Shown: positions 25,602-33,545 of the stretch, piece by piece
Numbering within the stretch: position 1 is the stretch's first letter
Layout of the letters: the number at the start of each line of letters is the position of its first letter
Assembly (NCBI RefSeq): GCF_900176355.1
Contig: NZ_FWXI01000017.1
Span: 1-64,000 of the forward strand
Direction of reading: 5' to 3'
Source: Sporomusa malonica
GTDB taxonomy: Bacteria; Bacillota; Negativicutes; Sporomusales; Sporomusaceae
Length of the DNA: 64,000 nucleotides
Position numbers and translations under genes: made by a program
The notes under the pieces: generated by a model
Databases searched by the model: none
What the model saw: only the letters and a program-made list of their open reading frames with translations
Told to the model about the DNA's origin: nothing

Positions 25602-27398
25602 TTGAACGGTATTTCTTTAGTTATTGTCGCTGCACTTGTTTTAACCTTAGCGTATCGTTTCTACGGTGCCTTTATGGCAGCCAAAGTGCTTACCCTTGAT
25701 CCCAACCGGACCACCCCAGCGGTGCGTCACAATGACGGCCGCGATTATGTACCCACCAACAAATGGGTGACTTTTGGTCACCACTTTGCCGCCATTGCTG
25801 GTGCCGGCCCGCTAGTAGGCCCTGTACTAGCCGCCCAGTTCGGCTATTTGCCTGGAACCATTTGGCTGTTAATTGGCGCAGTATTCGCCGGGGCCGTGCA
25901 CGACATGGTCATTCTATTTGCCTCAGTTCGTCACGATGGCCTATCTGTTGCCGAAATCGCAAAAAAAGAACTCGGCAAAGCATCAGGCCTGGCAACAAGC
26001 ATTGCCGTACTCTTTATCCTCATTATAACCATGGCCGGTTTGGCAATCGCAGTAGTCAACGCCCTGTATGACAGCCCGTGGGGTACTTTCACAGTAGCTG
26101 TTACAATTCCTATCGCGATTTTTGTTGGAATCTATCTCCGTTATCTTCGCCCTGGCCGTATCGGCGAAGCCTCATTCATCGGCGTAACCCTTGTTCTGCT
26201 AGGCGTATTTGTCGGCCCGATGGTACAGGAATCCTGGCTGGCCCCTTACTTCACCTTCAACCGTACCCAGTTATCCATTATGCTGGCTGTTTACGGTTTC
26301 GTAGCTGCCGCGCTGCCGGTATGGCTGCTCCTTGCTCCTCGCGACTACCTCAGCACCTATATGAAAATCGGTACAATACTAGCTCTGGCTCTTGGCATCC
26401 TTATTGTTCAGCCAGAAATTCATATGCCAGCTCTCACGCCATTCATTAATGGTGGCGGTCCTATCATCCCAGGCCCCGTATGGCCCTTCATGTTCATCAC
26501 AATCGCCTGTGGTGCTATCTCAGGTTTCCATGCCTTAATTAGCACCGGTACCACCCCTAAAATGCTGACAAGCGAAGCAGAGATCAAGGCAGTAGGCTTT
26601 GGTGGCATGCTGGTCGAATCCTTTGTTGCCCTCATGGCCCTCATTGCGGCTACCAGCCTGTTCCCGGCAGACTATTTTGCCATCAATACTTCCCCTGCCG
26701 TCTTTGCCAAGCTTGGAATGCAGATTAATGAGCTTGATGCACTCTCTCAAATGGTTGGCGAAAATGTCGCCGGTCGTCCGGGCGGAGCCGTATCACTGGC
26801 TGTCGGCATGGCTCACATCTTCAGTAAAATTCCTGGTATGCAGGGCCTCCTGTCTTTCTGGTATCACTTTGCAATCATGTTTGAAGCACTGTTTATCCTG
26901 ACCACCATTGACGCCGGTACTCGCGTTGGCCGCTACCTGCTCCAAGAACTTGGCGGTATGGTCTATAAACCGTTAAAAGATGTACACTGGACTCCTGGTA
27001 TCGTAATCACAAGTGCCGCCATCTCTTTTGCCTGGGGTTATCTGGTATACGGTGGTTCCATTTCCACCATCTGGCCGCTGTTTGGCGTTGCCAACCAGCT
27101 TCTGGCCAGTATGTCTCTGGCCATCGGTACTACTGTACTGTTTAGAATGGGCAAAGGACGCTATACGTGGACAACAATTATCCCAATGTGCTTCCTTGCG
27201 ATCACTACAGTGGCTGCCGGTTATCTAAACATTACCACCAATTACCTCCCTAAGAGTAACTACCTCTTGGCTGCCGCTAGCGGCATTATGATTGTGCTTG
27301 TTGTGTTTGTTATCAGTGATGCTGTACGCACCTGGATAAAAATTGCCAACGGCGAACAAGCTCTGTCCAAACCAGCAAATAGCACCCCAGGTAATTAG
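25602..27398 (+). CDS. cstA: CstA-family peptide/pyruvate transporter
   Basis: 598 aa from a TTG start with AAAGGAGG 7 nt upstream; the reading can be extended to 25476 but without a ribosome site, and the protein then begins NGISLVIVAALVLTLAYRFYG, as the family does. It has many membrane helices and the CstA motif set: HHFAAIAGAGPLVGPVLAAQFG, FAGAVHDMVILFASVRHDG, STGTTPK, FWYHFAIMFEALFILTTIDAGTR. CstA/BtsT proteins import pyruvate or peptides. The gene follows a BtsS/BtsR-like pair, the same arrangement of sensor and target known for pyruvate uptake. Confidence 0.92.
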   Translation: MNGISLVIVAALVLTLAYRFYGAFMAAKVLTLDPNRTTPAVRHNDGRDYVPTNKWVTFGHHFAAIAGAGPLVGPVLAAQFGYLPGTIWLLIGAVFAGAVHDMVILFASVRHDGLSVAEIAKKELGKASGLATSIAVLFILIITMAGLAIAVVNALYDSPWGTFTVAVTIPIAIFVGIYLRYLRPGRIGEASFIGVTLVLLGVFVGPMVQESWLAPYFTFNRTQLSIMLAVYGFVAAALPVWLLLAPRDYLSTYMKIGTILALALGILIVQPEIHMPALTPFINGGGPIIPGPVWPFMFITIACGAISGFHALISTGTTPKMLTSEAEIKAVGFGGMLVESFVALMALIAATSLFPADYFAINTSPAVFAKLGMQINELDALSQMVGENVAGRPGGAVSLAVGMAHIFSKIPGMQGLLSFWYHFAIMFEALFILTTIDAGTRVGRYLLQELGGMVYKPLKDVHWTPGIVITSAAISFAWGYLVYGGSISTIWPLFGVANQLLASMSLAIGTTVLFRMGKGRYTWTTIIPMCFLAITTVAAGYLNITTNYLPKSNYLLAAASGIMIVLVVFVISDAVRTWIKIANGEQALSKPANSTPGN

Positions 27399-27411
27399 TA
27401 AAAATTCACAC

Positions 27412-27440
27412 TTGACTATTAATCAAGTTAATGATATATT
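27412..27440 (+). promoter_or_regulatory. strong promoter for the 66-aa gene
   Basis: TTGACT, exactly 17 bp, TATATT. The leader to the start codon is about 165 nt, long for a 66-codon gene. Confidence 0.72.
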
Positions 27441-27521
27441 AATATAGATTATTGGCCATGTGGTTGCAAAACTCTATTTAGAAAAAGTAATTATCCGAGT
27501 AGCTCTTTGTTCTAATTAGTA

Positions 27522-27584
27522 AATTGGTAGTAGTCGATGGTAATCGCGGCTGATTGCGTTCAAAGACGTAATGAATTACCAATT
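27522..27584 (+). other. possible folded leader of the 66-aa gene
   Basis: AATTGGTA (27522-27529) and TACCAATT (27577-27584) form an 8-bp perfect inverted repeat with a 47-nt loop ending 28 nt before the start codon. No known riboswitch class is recognised. Confidence 0.3.
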
Positions 27585-27611
27585 AAAATCTAGAATTAGG
27601 AGGAATCGGTT

Positions 27612-27812
27612 ATGAAACAACATATCTTACGGCTAATTAAACGCCTTGCCTTTTTAGGCTATTGCACTTTTGAAATTGAAAGTATTCTCAAAGAGGCTGT
27701 TGGTATTGACATTGTCGACGACTTAAGTAGTACTCAAGAAGTTGCACTCGTTCAGCACCTGGAGATGTACGAACAATTAGGGCTAAATTACCTACAAACA
27801 TATAGCAAATAA
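27612..27812 (+). CDS. orphan small protein, 66 aa
   Basis: Not recognised. It begins KQHILRLIKRLAFLGYCTFEIESILKEAVG, an amphipathic basic helix followed by acidic text (IDIVDDLSSTQ) and a second helix (VALVQHLEMYEQLGLNYLQTY). There is no signal peptide and one cysteine. The gene is supported by GGAGG 8 nt before the ATG, a strong promoter and a perfect 12-bp terminator. It is a complete monocistronic unit between cstA and the allantoin island. Confidence 0.72.
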   Translation: MKQHILRLIKRLAFLGYCTFEIESILKEAVGIDIVDDLSSTQEVALVQHLEMYEQLGLNYLQTYSK

Positions 27813-27825
27813 CGTACCGTTATTA

Positions 27826-27858
27826 GTGAGAGCATCCAAAAGGATGCTCTCACTTTTT
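27826..27858 (+). terminator. terminator of the 66-aa gene
   Basis: Perfect 12-bp stem GTGAGAGCATCC/GGATGCTCTCAC with an AAAA loop, followed by TTTTT. Confidence 0.95.
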
Positions 27859-27954
27859 GCTTTTTATAAAACAACTCTTTCGTTTAGCAGTCAGGCCCTA
27901 TTTTACAACTACTTTCTACTGCTTTTACTTTGTGTTGTTATGCAATGTTTAGTA

Positions 27955-29184
27955 TCATACTTCTATGTTGTCATAAACATCTAACGCAGCTTGTACAGCT
28001 CGGCCAGCATATACCTTTGCTCCATGTCTAATGAGCACTGCCTCTAACGCTCCTAACACGTGCAGAATATTTTTCTTACGGCAACTATAGCCCATAGAAC
28101 CTATCCGCCAAATCTTTCCCTTTAAAGGACCAAACGAGCTGGCAATTTCTATTTGGAAATCCTGCAACAGCCTATGGCGAACCGACTCACCATCTATCCC
28201 TGCCGGTATTCTGATCGATGTAACTACAGGTAATTTACAATTGGGGTCACCGTAAATCTCCAGCCCCATAGCCTTAAGCCCTTGCACCAGCGCTTGCTCA
28301 TGCAATTTATGTCTGGCAAACCTTACCGTCAGCCCTTCCTCTAACACAATACGCAATCCTTCCCGCAGCGCATACAACATCGATGTAGCCTCGGTGTGAT
28401 GATTTAACCGCGCCGGGCTCCAATAGTCCATGAGCTGGCTAAGATCAAAATAGTTGCTGCGGATCACACGCGTCTGCAGCTTTTGATAGGTACTTGGATC
28501 TGCGAGACCTCTTTCAATTTTTTTACGTTCTAATAATATGGCTTCCACTCTGGCATTGAAGGTAATCGGTGCCATACCAGAGGGAACAGATAAACATTTT
28601 TGGGTACCACCAATGGCAGCATCAATTTTCCATTCATCCACCTTTACTGCTGTTCCGCCAATTGTGGCAACTGCATCGACTACAAAAAGGATATCCAGTG
28701 CCCGGCATGCCGCACCAATCTCTTGTAACGGCTGCATACAACCGGTCGAAGTTTCTCCGTGAACCATTGCCACAATTTTGGGTTTAACTCTTTGCATTTC
28801 TTGAATAACCACTTGCGGATTAAACACCTGTCCCCAATCGGTCTCGATATTCACTACATCGGCCCCATAACGCTCGGCTATTTCTGTAAGCAGTTGGCCA
28901 AATCGGCCATAAATCGGAATCAACACCCGATCGCCAGGCTCAATAATGCTGCCGAGAACGGCTTCGATACCAGCCCGGGAAGTACCGTCAATCGGAAAGG
29001 CCCATTGATTCTCGGTCTGAAACACGGACCTGATCATCGCCATAGTTTCATTCATAATTTCAGTAAACTCTGGATCAAACTGTCCTAAAATGGGAGTGCA
29101 CATGGCTCTTAACACTCGTGGTTCGGCCTCAACCGGGCCTGGTGTCATCAGGGTACGTACTGAAGTATTCAAGTCTTTATACAT
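27955..29184 (-). CDS. pucG: (S)-ureidoglycine-glyoxylate aminotransferase
   Basis: 409 aa. A class V aminotransferase that matches the PucG branch closely: LMTPGPVEAEPRVLRAM, GQFDPEFTEIMNETM, IDGTSRAGIEAVL, VAMVHGETSTG, VVDAVATIGG, PLP lysine in GGTQKCLSVPSGMAP, YWSPARLNHHTEATSMLYALREG, and IASSFGPLKGKIWRIGSMGYSCR. PucG converts ureidoglycine + glyoxylate into oxalurate + glycine. GGAG lies 10 nt before the ATG. It is the last gene of the lower allantoin unit, 147 nt after the kinase gene, with a long hairpin between them. Confidence 0.93.
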   Translation of the reverse strand: MYKDLNTSVRTLMTPGPVEAEPRVLRAMCTPILGQFDPEFTEIMNETMAMIRSVFQTENQWAFPIDGTSRAGIEAVLGSIIEPGDRVLIPIYGRFGQLLTEIAERYGADVVNIETDWGQVFNPQVVIQEMQRVKPKIVAMVHGETSTGCMQPLQEIGAACRALDILFVVDAVATIGGTAVKVDEWKIDAAIGGTQKCLSVPSGMAPITFNARVEAILLERKKIERGLADPSTYQKLQTRVIRSNYFDLSQLMDYWSPARLNHHTEATSMLYALREGLRIVLEEGLTVRFARHKLHEQALVQGLKAMGLEIYGDPNCKLPVVTSIRIPAGIDGESVRHRLLQDFQIEIASSFGPLKGKIWRIGSMGYSCRKKNILHVLGALEAVLIRHGAKVYAGRAVQAALDVYDNIEV

Positions 29185-29230
29185 GCTATCATATCTCCTT
29201 TTTATTTAGTAAAGCCAATAAAGGTATGTA

Positions 29231-29267
29231 GAAGCAGGACGTGATTTTTTCAGTCACATCCTGCTTC
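29231..29267 (-). other. intercistronic hairpin between carbamate kinase and pucG
   Basis: Fourteen-bp inverted repeat GAAGCAGGACGTGA / TCACATCCTGCTTC. The one mismatched pair is a G-U wobble in minus-strand RNA and C-A in plus-strand RNA, which favours a role in the minus-strand message. No T run follows on that strand, so it looks like an mRNA stability or processing element more than a full terminator. Confidence 0.6.
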
Positions 29268-29331
29268 TTTGTCTTATACTTACATTTGCAATACCGTTTT
29301 TGCCTGCTCACTAAAGTCCGTATGAATATAG

Positions 29332-30348
29332 TTACATCACACAAGACTCCATTATTGTTTTTTCAGCAATAGCACCTGCAGGATATCCTGCCACAGGGGG
29401 CTGGTCACCTAGTCCAATAGCAGTTCCGGTTTCACCTTGTAATGCCGCACAAATATTATTTAAGGTGGTTATAATAGCTTTCGTGCCGCCATATTTCACG
29501 AACTCGACTGCTGCCCTGATTTTAGGTGCCATGCTCCCCTCCGGAAACTGGCCTTCTGCCAAATATTTTTCAGCTTGCCATACCGGTAAAAAATCTAATT
29601 GGCTTTCATTCGGCTGACGATAGTTAATGCAGACCTTTTCAACGCCAGTCAGCAGCAGCAGGTAGTCCGCACCAACCATCCTAGCTAAGAGTGACGAAGC
29701 CGCATCTTTGTCAATCACGGCCGCTATACCAACCAAACCATTATCCTGTCTGACAACAGGTATTCCGCCGCCTCCGGCAGCGATAACCACATTACCAGAT
29801 TTAAGTAATGATAGAATTGTATTTTTTTCGACAATATCAACCGGTATCGGTGATGGTACTACCATACGGTAGCCTCTCCCGCTGTCCTCGACAATTTTCC
29901 TATCGTATTTCCGGGAAACTTCCTCAGCCTCATCCTTTGAATAGAAAGGTCCAATCGGTTTGGTTGGTTCTTGGAAGGCTTTATCTTGTTTATCTACCAG
30001 CACCTGGGTAACAATAGCAGCTACGTCTAAAGATAATCCAGCCTTATCCAGTTCATTACGCAATACCTGTTGGATCAAATACCCTAGCAGCCCTTGAGTC
30101 TCTGCGCCACAGGCATCGAGTGTACCCTCGGAAACAATATTGGCAGACAGCTTATGTCTTAGCAAGGTTTGCCCCACCTGCGGCCCATTACCGTGAGTAA
30201 CGATAACCTGATAACCCTGCTGGATGAGCCCAACTATTTTTGTGCAAACAATTCGGATGTTTTCAATTTGTTCATTGATCGTTCCCTGATCTGTCTCACT
30301 AAGAATCGCGTTTCCGCCGATGGCTACAACACAAATACCTTTCTGCAT
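29332..30348 (-). CDS. arcC: carbamate kinase
   Basis: 338 aa. Carbamate kinase signature: VVAIGGNAIL, VTHGNGPQVGQTLLRH, VIAAGGGGIPVV, VIDKDAASSLLARMVGADYLLLLTGVEKV, and GSMAPKIRAAVEFVKYGG. It moves phosphate from carbamoyl phosphate to ADP and yields ATP, NH3 and CO2. In this setting it is the energy-harvesting step after oxamate carbamoyltransferase (the role of AllK/YbcF in E. coli). The C terminus carries about 22 extra residues after TGTAIGLG. The ATG at 30348 (AGGTGG 5 nt upstream) is preferred to the GTG at 30357. Confidence 0.93.
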   Translation of the reverse strand: MQKGICVVAIGGNAILSETDQGTINEQIENIRIVCTKIVGLIQQGYQVIVTHGNGPQVGQTLLRHKLSANIVSEGTLDACGAETQGLLGYLIQQVLRNELDKAGLSLDVAAIVTQVLVDKQDKAFQEPTKPIGPFYSKDEAEEVSRKYDRKIVEDSGRGYRMVVPSPIPVDIVEKNTILSLLKSGNVVIAAGGGGIPVVRQDNGLVGIAAVIDKDAASSLLARMVGADYLLLLTGVEKVCINYRQPNESQLDFLPVWQAEKYLAEGQFPEGSMAPKIRAAVEFVKYGGTKAIITTLNNICAALQGETGTAIGLGDQPPVAGYPAGAIAEKTIMESCVM

Positions 30349-30372
30349 ATTGTCCACCTTTACCTCTCATAA

Positions 30373-30528
30373 TTATATCATGCGTTTAATAAGCGGCCCT
30401 GACATACCCAGGAACAAAACCAATATCCCTGCAGCGGAGCATACACTGCTACCCAAATGACCGCCAAAGTACAATAACGGAAAAGCAAAGATGATAAATA
30501 CCGGCAAGAATGCCACTAGCTGTTGCAT
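30373..30528 (-). CDS. 51-aa two-helix membrane protein next to the LctP-type permease
   Basis: Starts at the ATG at 30528 (GAGG 3-4 nt upstream), 5 nt after the permease stop. The sequence is almost entirely two membrane helices (about 4-21 and 26-44), ending SGPLIKRMI. No family recognised. Its tight placement between the permease and the carbamate kinase suggests it works with the permease, perhaps as a small accessory subunit. A longer reading to 30585 would overlap the permease gene and has no site. Confidence 0.68.
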   Translation of the reverse strand: MQQLVAFLPVFIIFAFPLLYFGGHLGSSVCSAAGILVLFLGMSGPLIKRMI

Positions 30529-30533
30529 TTTCC

Positions 30534-32126
30534 TCACCACCCGAATTGATAAGATATAAAAATAACTACGCCAAATACCGCACAAAGCAGCATTGCTCCT
30601 ACTAAAAACCTACTGATAACATCGCCTTCCCGGCCCAATATCCCTGCCGCAGTTGTCCCTAACAATACTTTACTGGGAGCAATAATACTACCGATAGCGC
30701 CACCCACCGTCTGTGCCGCCAACAGTGGTGCTTTGTCTATCTGTAACATCAGTGCAACTTTCTGTTGAAAGCTGCCAAATAATATATTAGAAGATAAATT
30801 GCTACTGGTCATAAATGAGCCCAACAACCCGATAAACGGAGAAAGTATCGGGTAAATTCCGCCTGTCACTGCCGCGACTCCTTGGGCCAGCACGGTAGTC
30901 TGACCGGTATCATCCATCACTTTCGACATAGCGATCAAACCAATAACAGCAATGGCTGAAGGTATCGTTTTGTTCAGCGAGTTTTTTATAATACGCTGTA
31001 CTCCGCCTGCTTGTATATAGCCCCACCGCTTATAGCATGCGTAACCAATGATTGCCGCCAATAGTAGGAAGGCCCCGGAATGAGTCAGCGGCGCAATCGG
31101 TGCATAGGCAGGATAGCTGTGTGTTGCATAGCCCAGTAATGTTGTTTTTTCGGCAAAGGATAACGCGAGTTTCCACTGCCCGAGATAACCCTTGATACTG
31201 TCATTTAATAGCACAGCAACCGCAACTATAACCAAAAACAAATAAGGAATAAACGCCTGTTGAATACTCATTTTTTGGCCCATTACACTTTCATCAGGCT
31301 TTTCTTCGGCTGGATCATGCAGCTCTACCGGGTGGCGATAATAGTCGAGTTTGCCAATCATAAAAATCAAGCCTAACGACAATGATACGACAACAAAGTT
31401 ACTTAACATTGGATTTAGCAAAGCCAAACCCATTTGTCCAGCCCCTTGCAACAATCCCAGCAGGATTACTGTAACCGCATTACGTCTCATCCCCTTGTAA
31501 CCACCGGCTAAACCAGCAATCAAAAGTCCTGCAATTAGGTTAACAATACCGAGCATTCCAGTAGACCAAAGAATGGTTCGGGTGAAGGTCAGCGGGTCAC
31601 TTACATCCACTTGACTAATTAATCCATCCCACGCTAATCCTAAGGTCCCAAAAGTATTACCCCATGCCTGCCCCAGCAAAGTAATCAGCACGGCTGTTAA
31701 GGGCTTAACACCCATACCGATTAAGAGCGGTGCTCCTACAACTACCGGGACGCCAAAGCCGGTAATTCCCTGAAGAAAGCCGACAAAAATCCAGCCAACA
31801 GCCAGTACTTGAAGTACCTTGTCGGGCGTAAACTGCTGCATCCCGGCGCGAATTACCGCAAATGCGCCTGATTCCCGTGACACTTCATAGATTATTAACG
31901 CCGGAAATACTACTAAAATGATAGAGAGTGAGGACCACATTCCCTTGGCAACAGCCAAAGCAATCATATCTGCCCCACCGCCAAAAACCAGATACGCAAT
32001 CAGGATGGAAGACAAGAGGCCAGCCGAGGCCGCCTCATCACCACCCCATTTACAGCGAAGCAAAAGTATGAGCAACACTAAAATAGGCACCAGGGCAGTA
32101 AACCACTGCAAAACATTAATCGACAT
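30534..32126 (-). CDS. L-lactate permease (LctP) family transporter
   Basis: 530 aa, about 12-13 membrane helices, LctP family: KGMWSSLSIILVVFPALIIYEV, GWIFVGFLQGITGFGVPVVVGAPLLIGMG, LGQAWGNTFGTLGLAWDG, FIGLLGSFMTSSNLSSNILFGSFQ, GGAIGSIIAPSKVLLGTTAAG. Known members carry lactate or glycolate with protons. Here the gene lies between allG and the carbamate kinase, in the unit that makes oxamate, so the substrate is more likely oxamate, oxalurate or a related 2-carbon/3-carbon acid than lactate (inference). GGTGG sits 3 nt before the ATG. Confidence 0.9.
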   Translation of the reverse strand: MSINVLQWFTALVPILVLLILLLRCKWGGDEAASAGLLSSILIAYLVFGGGADMIALAVAKGMWSSLSIILVVFPALIIYEVSRESGAFAVIRAGMQQFTPDKVLQVLAVGWIFVGFLQGITGFGVPVVVGAPLLIGMGVKPLTAVLITLLGQAWGNTFGTLGLAWDGLISQVDVSDPLTFTRTILWSTGMLGIVNLIAGLLIAGLAGGYKGMRRNAVTVILLGLLQGAGQMGLALLNPMLSNFVVVSLSLGLIFMIGKLDYYRHPVELHDPAEEKPDESVMGQKMSIQQAFIPYLFLVIVAVAVLLNDSIKGYLGQWKLALSFAEKTTLLGYATHSYPAYAPIAPLTHSGAFLLLAAIIGYACYKRWGYIQAGGVQRIIKNSLNKTIPSAIAVIGLIAMSKVMDDTGQTTVLAQGVAAVTGGIYPILSPFIGLLGSFMTSSNLSSNILFGSFQQKVALMLQIDKAPLLAAQTVGGAIGSIIAPSKVLLGTTAAGILGREGDVISRFLVGAMLLCAVFGVVIFISYQFGW

Positions 32127-32137
32127 AATCCACCAAC

Positions 32138-33544
32138 CTAATCTGCCAGTTTTCCGACAAATGCCTCCAACGCTTTCTCAAAGCAGCCATACGGAGCTTT
32201 GACTACGCCGGCTCCAATCTGCCCTATCCCAGGCTTCCGATGCGCCATGCCGGTATTAATAACCGGTACAATACCGGTTTCAACCACCTTGCGAATATCA
32301 ATGCCCAGCGGAACGCCTTCAAAATTCATTGTGGCCAGTAAAAACTGCGTACTCTTTGCATAGGAAATCTCGCCCATTTCCTTGGTATAGCGAACAGCAT
32401 CTTCTTGCGAACCAGCTCCCACAAACCGAACTACCGCCGGTGATGCCGCCATGGCAATACCGCCAAGACCGATTACTTCAATGATTGCACTATCGCCCAT
32501 GTCCGGATTGGCATCTTCCGGGCCAAATCCAGGAAAATATAAGCCTTCCGGCATATTGGCTGGTGCAGTAAACCATTCTTCACCAGTTGCTGCGACCTTG
32601 ACACCAAACTCTGTGCCGTTGCGGCACATGACTGTAACGATCGAACTATCTTTTATGCCTTTAGCCGGATCAGTGATCGATTTACCAGCCGCCATGGCCA
32701 AATTGAGGAAAAACTGATCATTGTTACAGATAAATTTGGTAATCTTAGCTTTCTCGTCATTATCCATTGTAAGCTGAGCAATCTGTGGACAGATTTTCCT
32801 GGCAAATAAGGAAGAAGCAGCAATATTACGCTGATGCATCTCATCACCCATAGCTACGGCCTGAGCCATAATAACCTTCAGGTTGATTCCGCCGCATAAC
32901 GCTATGGCTTGATCAAGTGCCGGTCCTAAGCTGTCCCTAAACCAGATCAGTCGCTCAATTACCTCAGGGTCATTGGCGCCGAATCGCATTACTTTACCAA
33001 GTCCTTCATTAATAGAGCAATACGCCACATTCCCAAACGTTTCGTTACGAACCTCGAATACCGGCATGTGATAGGTAATCATACCTGTCATTGGCCCGAC
33101 TGAGCCGTGATGATGGTTGGGTGCCAGTTTTATTTGGCCACTTTTAATCAACTGCACCGCTTTCTCGTCATTTTCAGCCAAGCCCTCAAATTGTACAGCA
33201 CCTAGAATTGCGCCTTGCATTGGCCCGCACATATCCTCCCACTGGATAGGTGGTCCGGCGTGCAAAATAGTTTCTTTTGTCAGACCCTTCAGAACCGTAT
33301 GGGCCGGTTTGACACCAGTAAGTATCGGCTGTGCATCGTTATACATTTTGATTACTACTTCGTTGGCTGCATTAATACGCTCTTCATACTTATCCAGCAG
33401 CTTAGCTACTGCCTTATTGCCACCGGCCGGCGGACGCCAGGAAACATGCATTGTTGGTACATCTTGCTTGACAAGTGTCTGCGAAAAAAGTTCTAATCCA
33501 ATATTTACAACGTTTAGTTTTTGATTCAACAAGTTATTTGACAT
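32138..33544 (-). CDS. allG: oxamate carbamoyltransferase subunit AllG (DUF1116)
   Basis: 468 aa from the ATG at 33544 (GGAGG 10 nt upstream), 1 nt after the allF stop. DUF1116/YlbE family marks: HVSWRPPAGG, GPMQGAILGAVQFEG, LAPNHHHGSVGPMTGM, FEVRNETFGNVAYCSINEGLG. In E. coli, AllF (FdrA), AllG (YlbE) and AllH (YlbF) together form oxamate carbamoyltransferase, which splits oxalurate with phosphate into oxamate and carbamoyl phosphate. All three subunits are adjacent here. Confidence 0.92.
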   Translation of the reverse strand: MSNNLLNQKLNVVNIGLELFSQTLVKQDVPTMHVSWRPPAGGNKAVAKLLDKYEERINAANEVVIKMYNDAQPILTGVKPAHTVLKGLTKETILHAGPPIQWEDMCGPMQGAILGAVQFEGLAENDEKAVQLIKSGQIKLAPNHHHGSVGPMTGMITYHMPVFEVRNETFGNVAYCSINEGLGKVMRFGANDPEVIERLIWFRDSLGPALDQAIALCGGINLKVIMAQAVAMGDEMHQRNIAASSLFARKICPQIAQLTMDNDEKAKITKFICNNDQFFLNLAMAAGKSITDPAKGIKDSSIVTVMCRNGTEFGVKVAATGEEWFTAPANMPEGLYFPGFGPEDANPDMGDSAIIEVIGLGGIAMAASPAVVRFVGAGSQEDAVRYTKEMGEISYAKSTQFLLATMNFEGVPLGIDIRKVVETGIVPVINTGMAHRKPGIGQIGAGVVKAPYGCFEKALEAFVGKLAD

Positions 33545-33545
33545 C

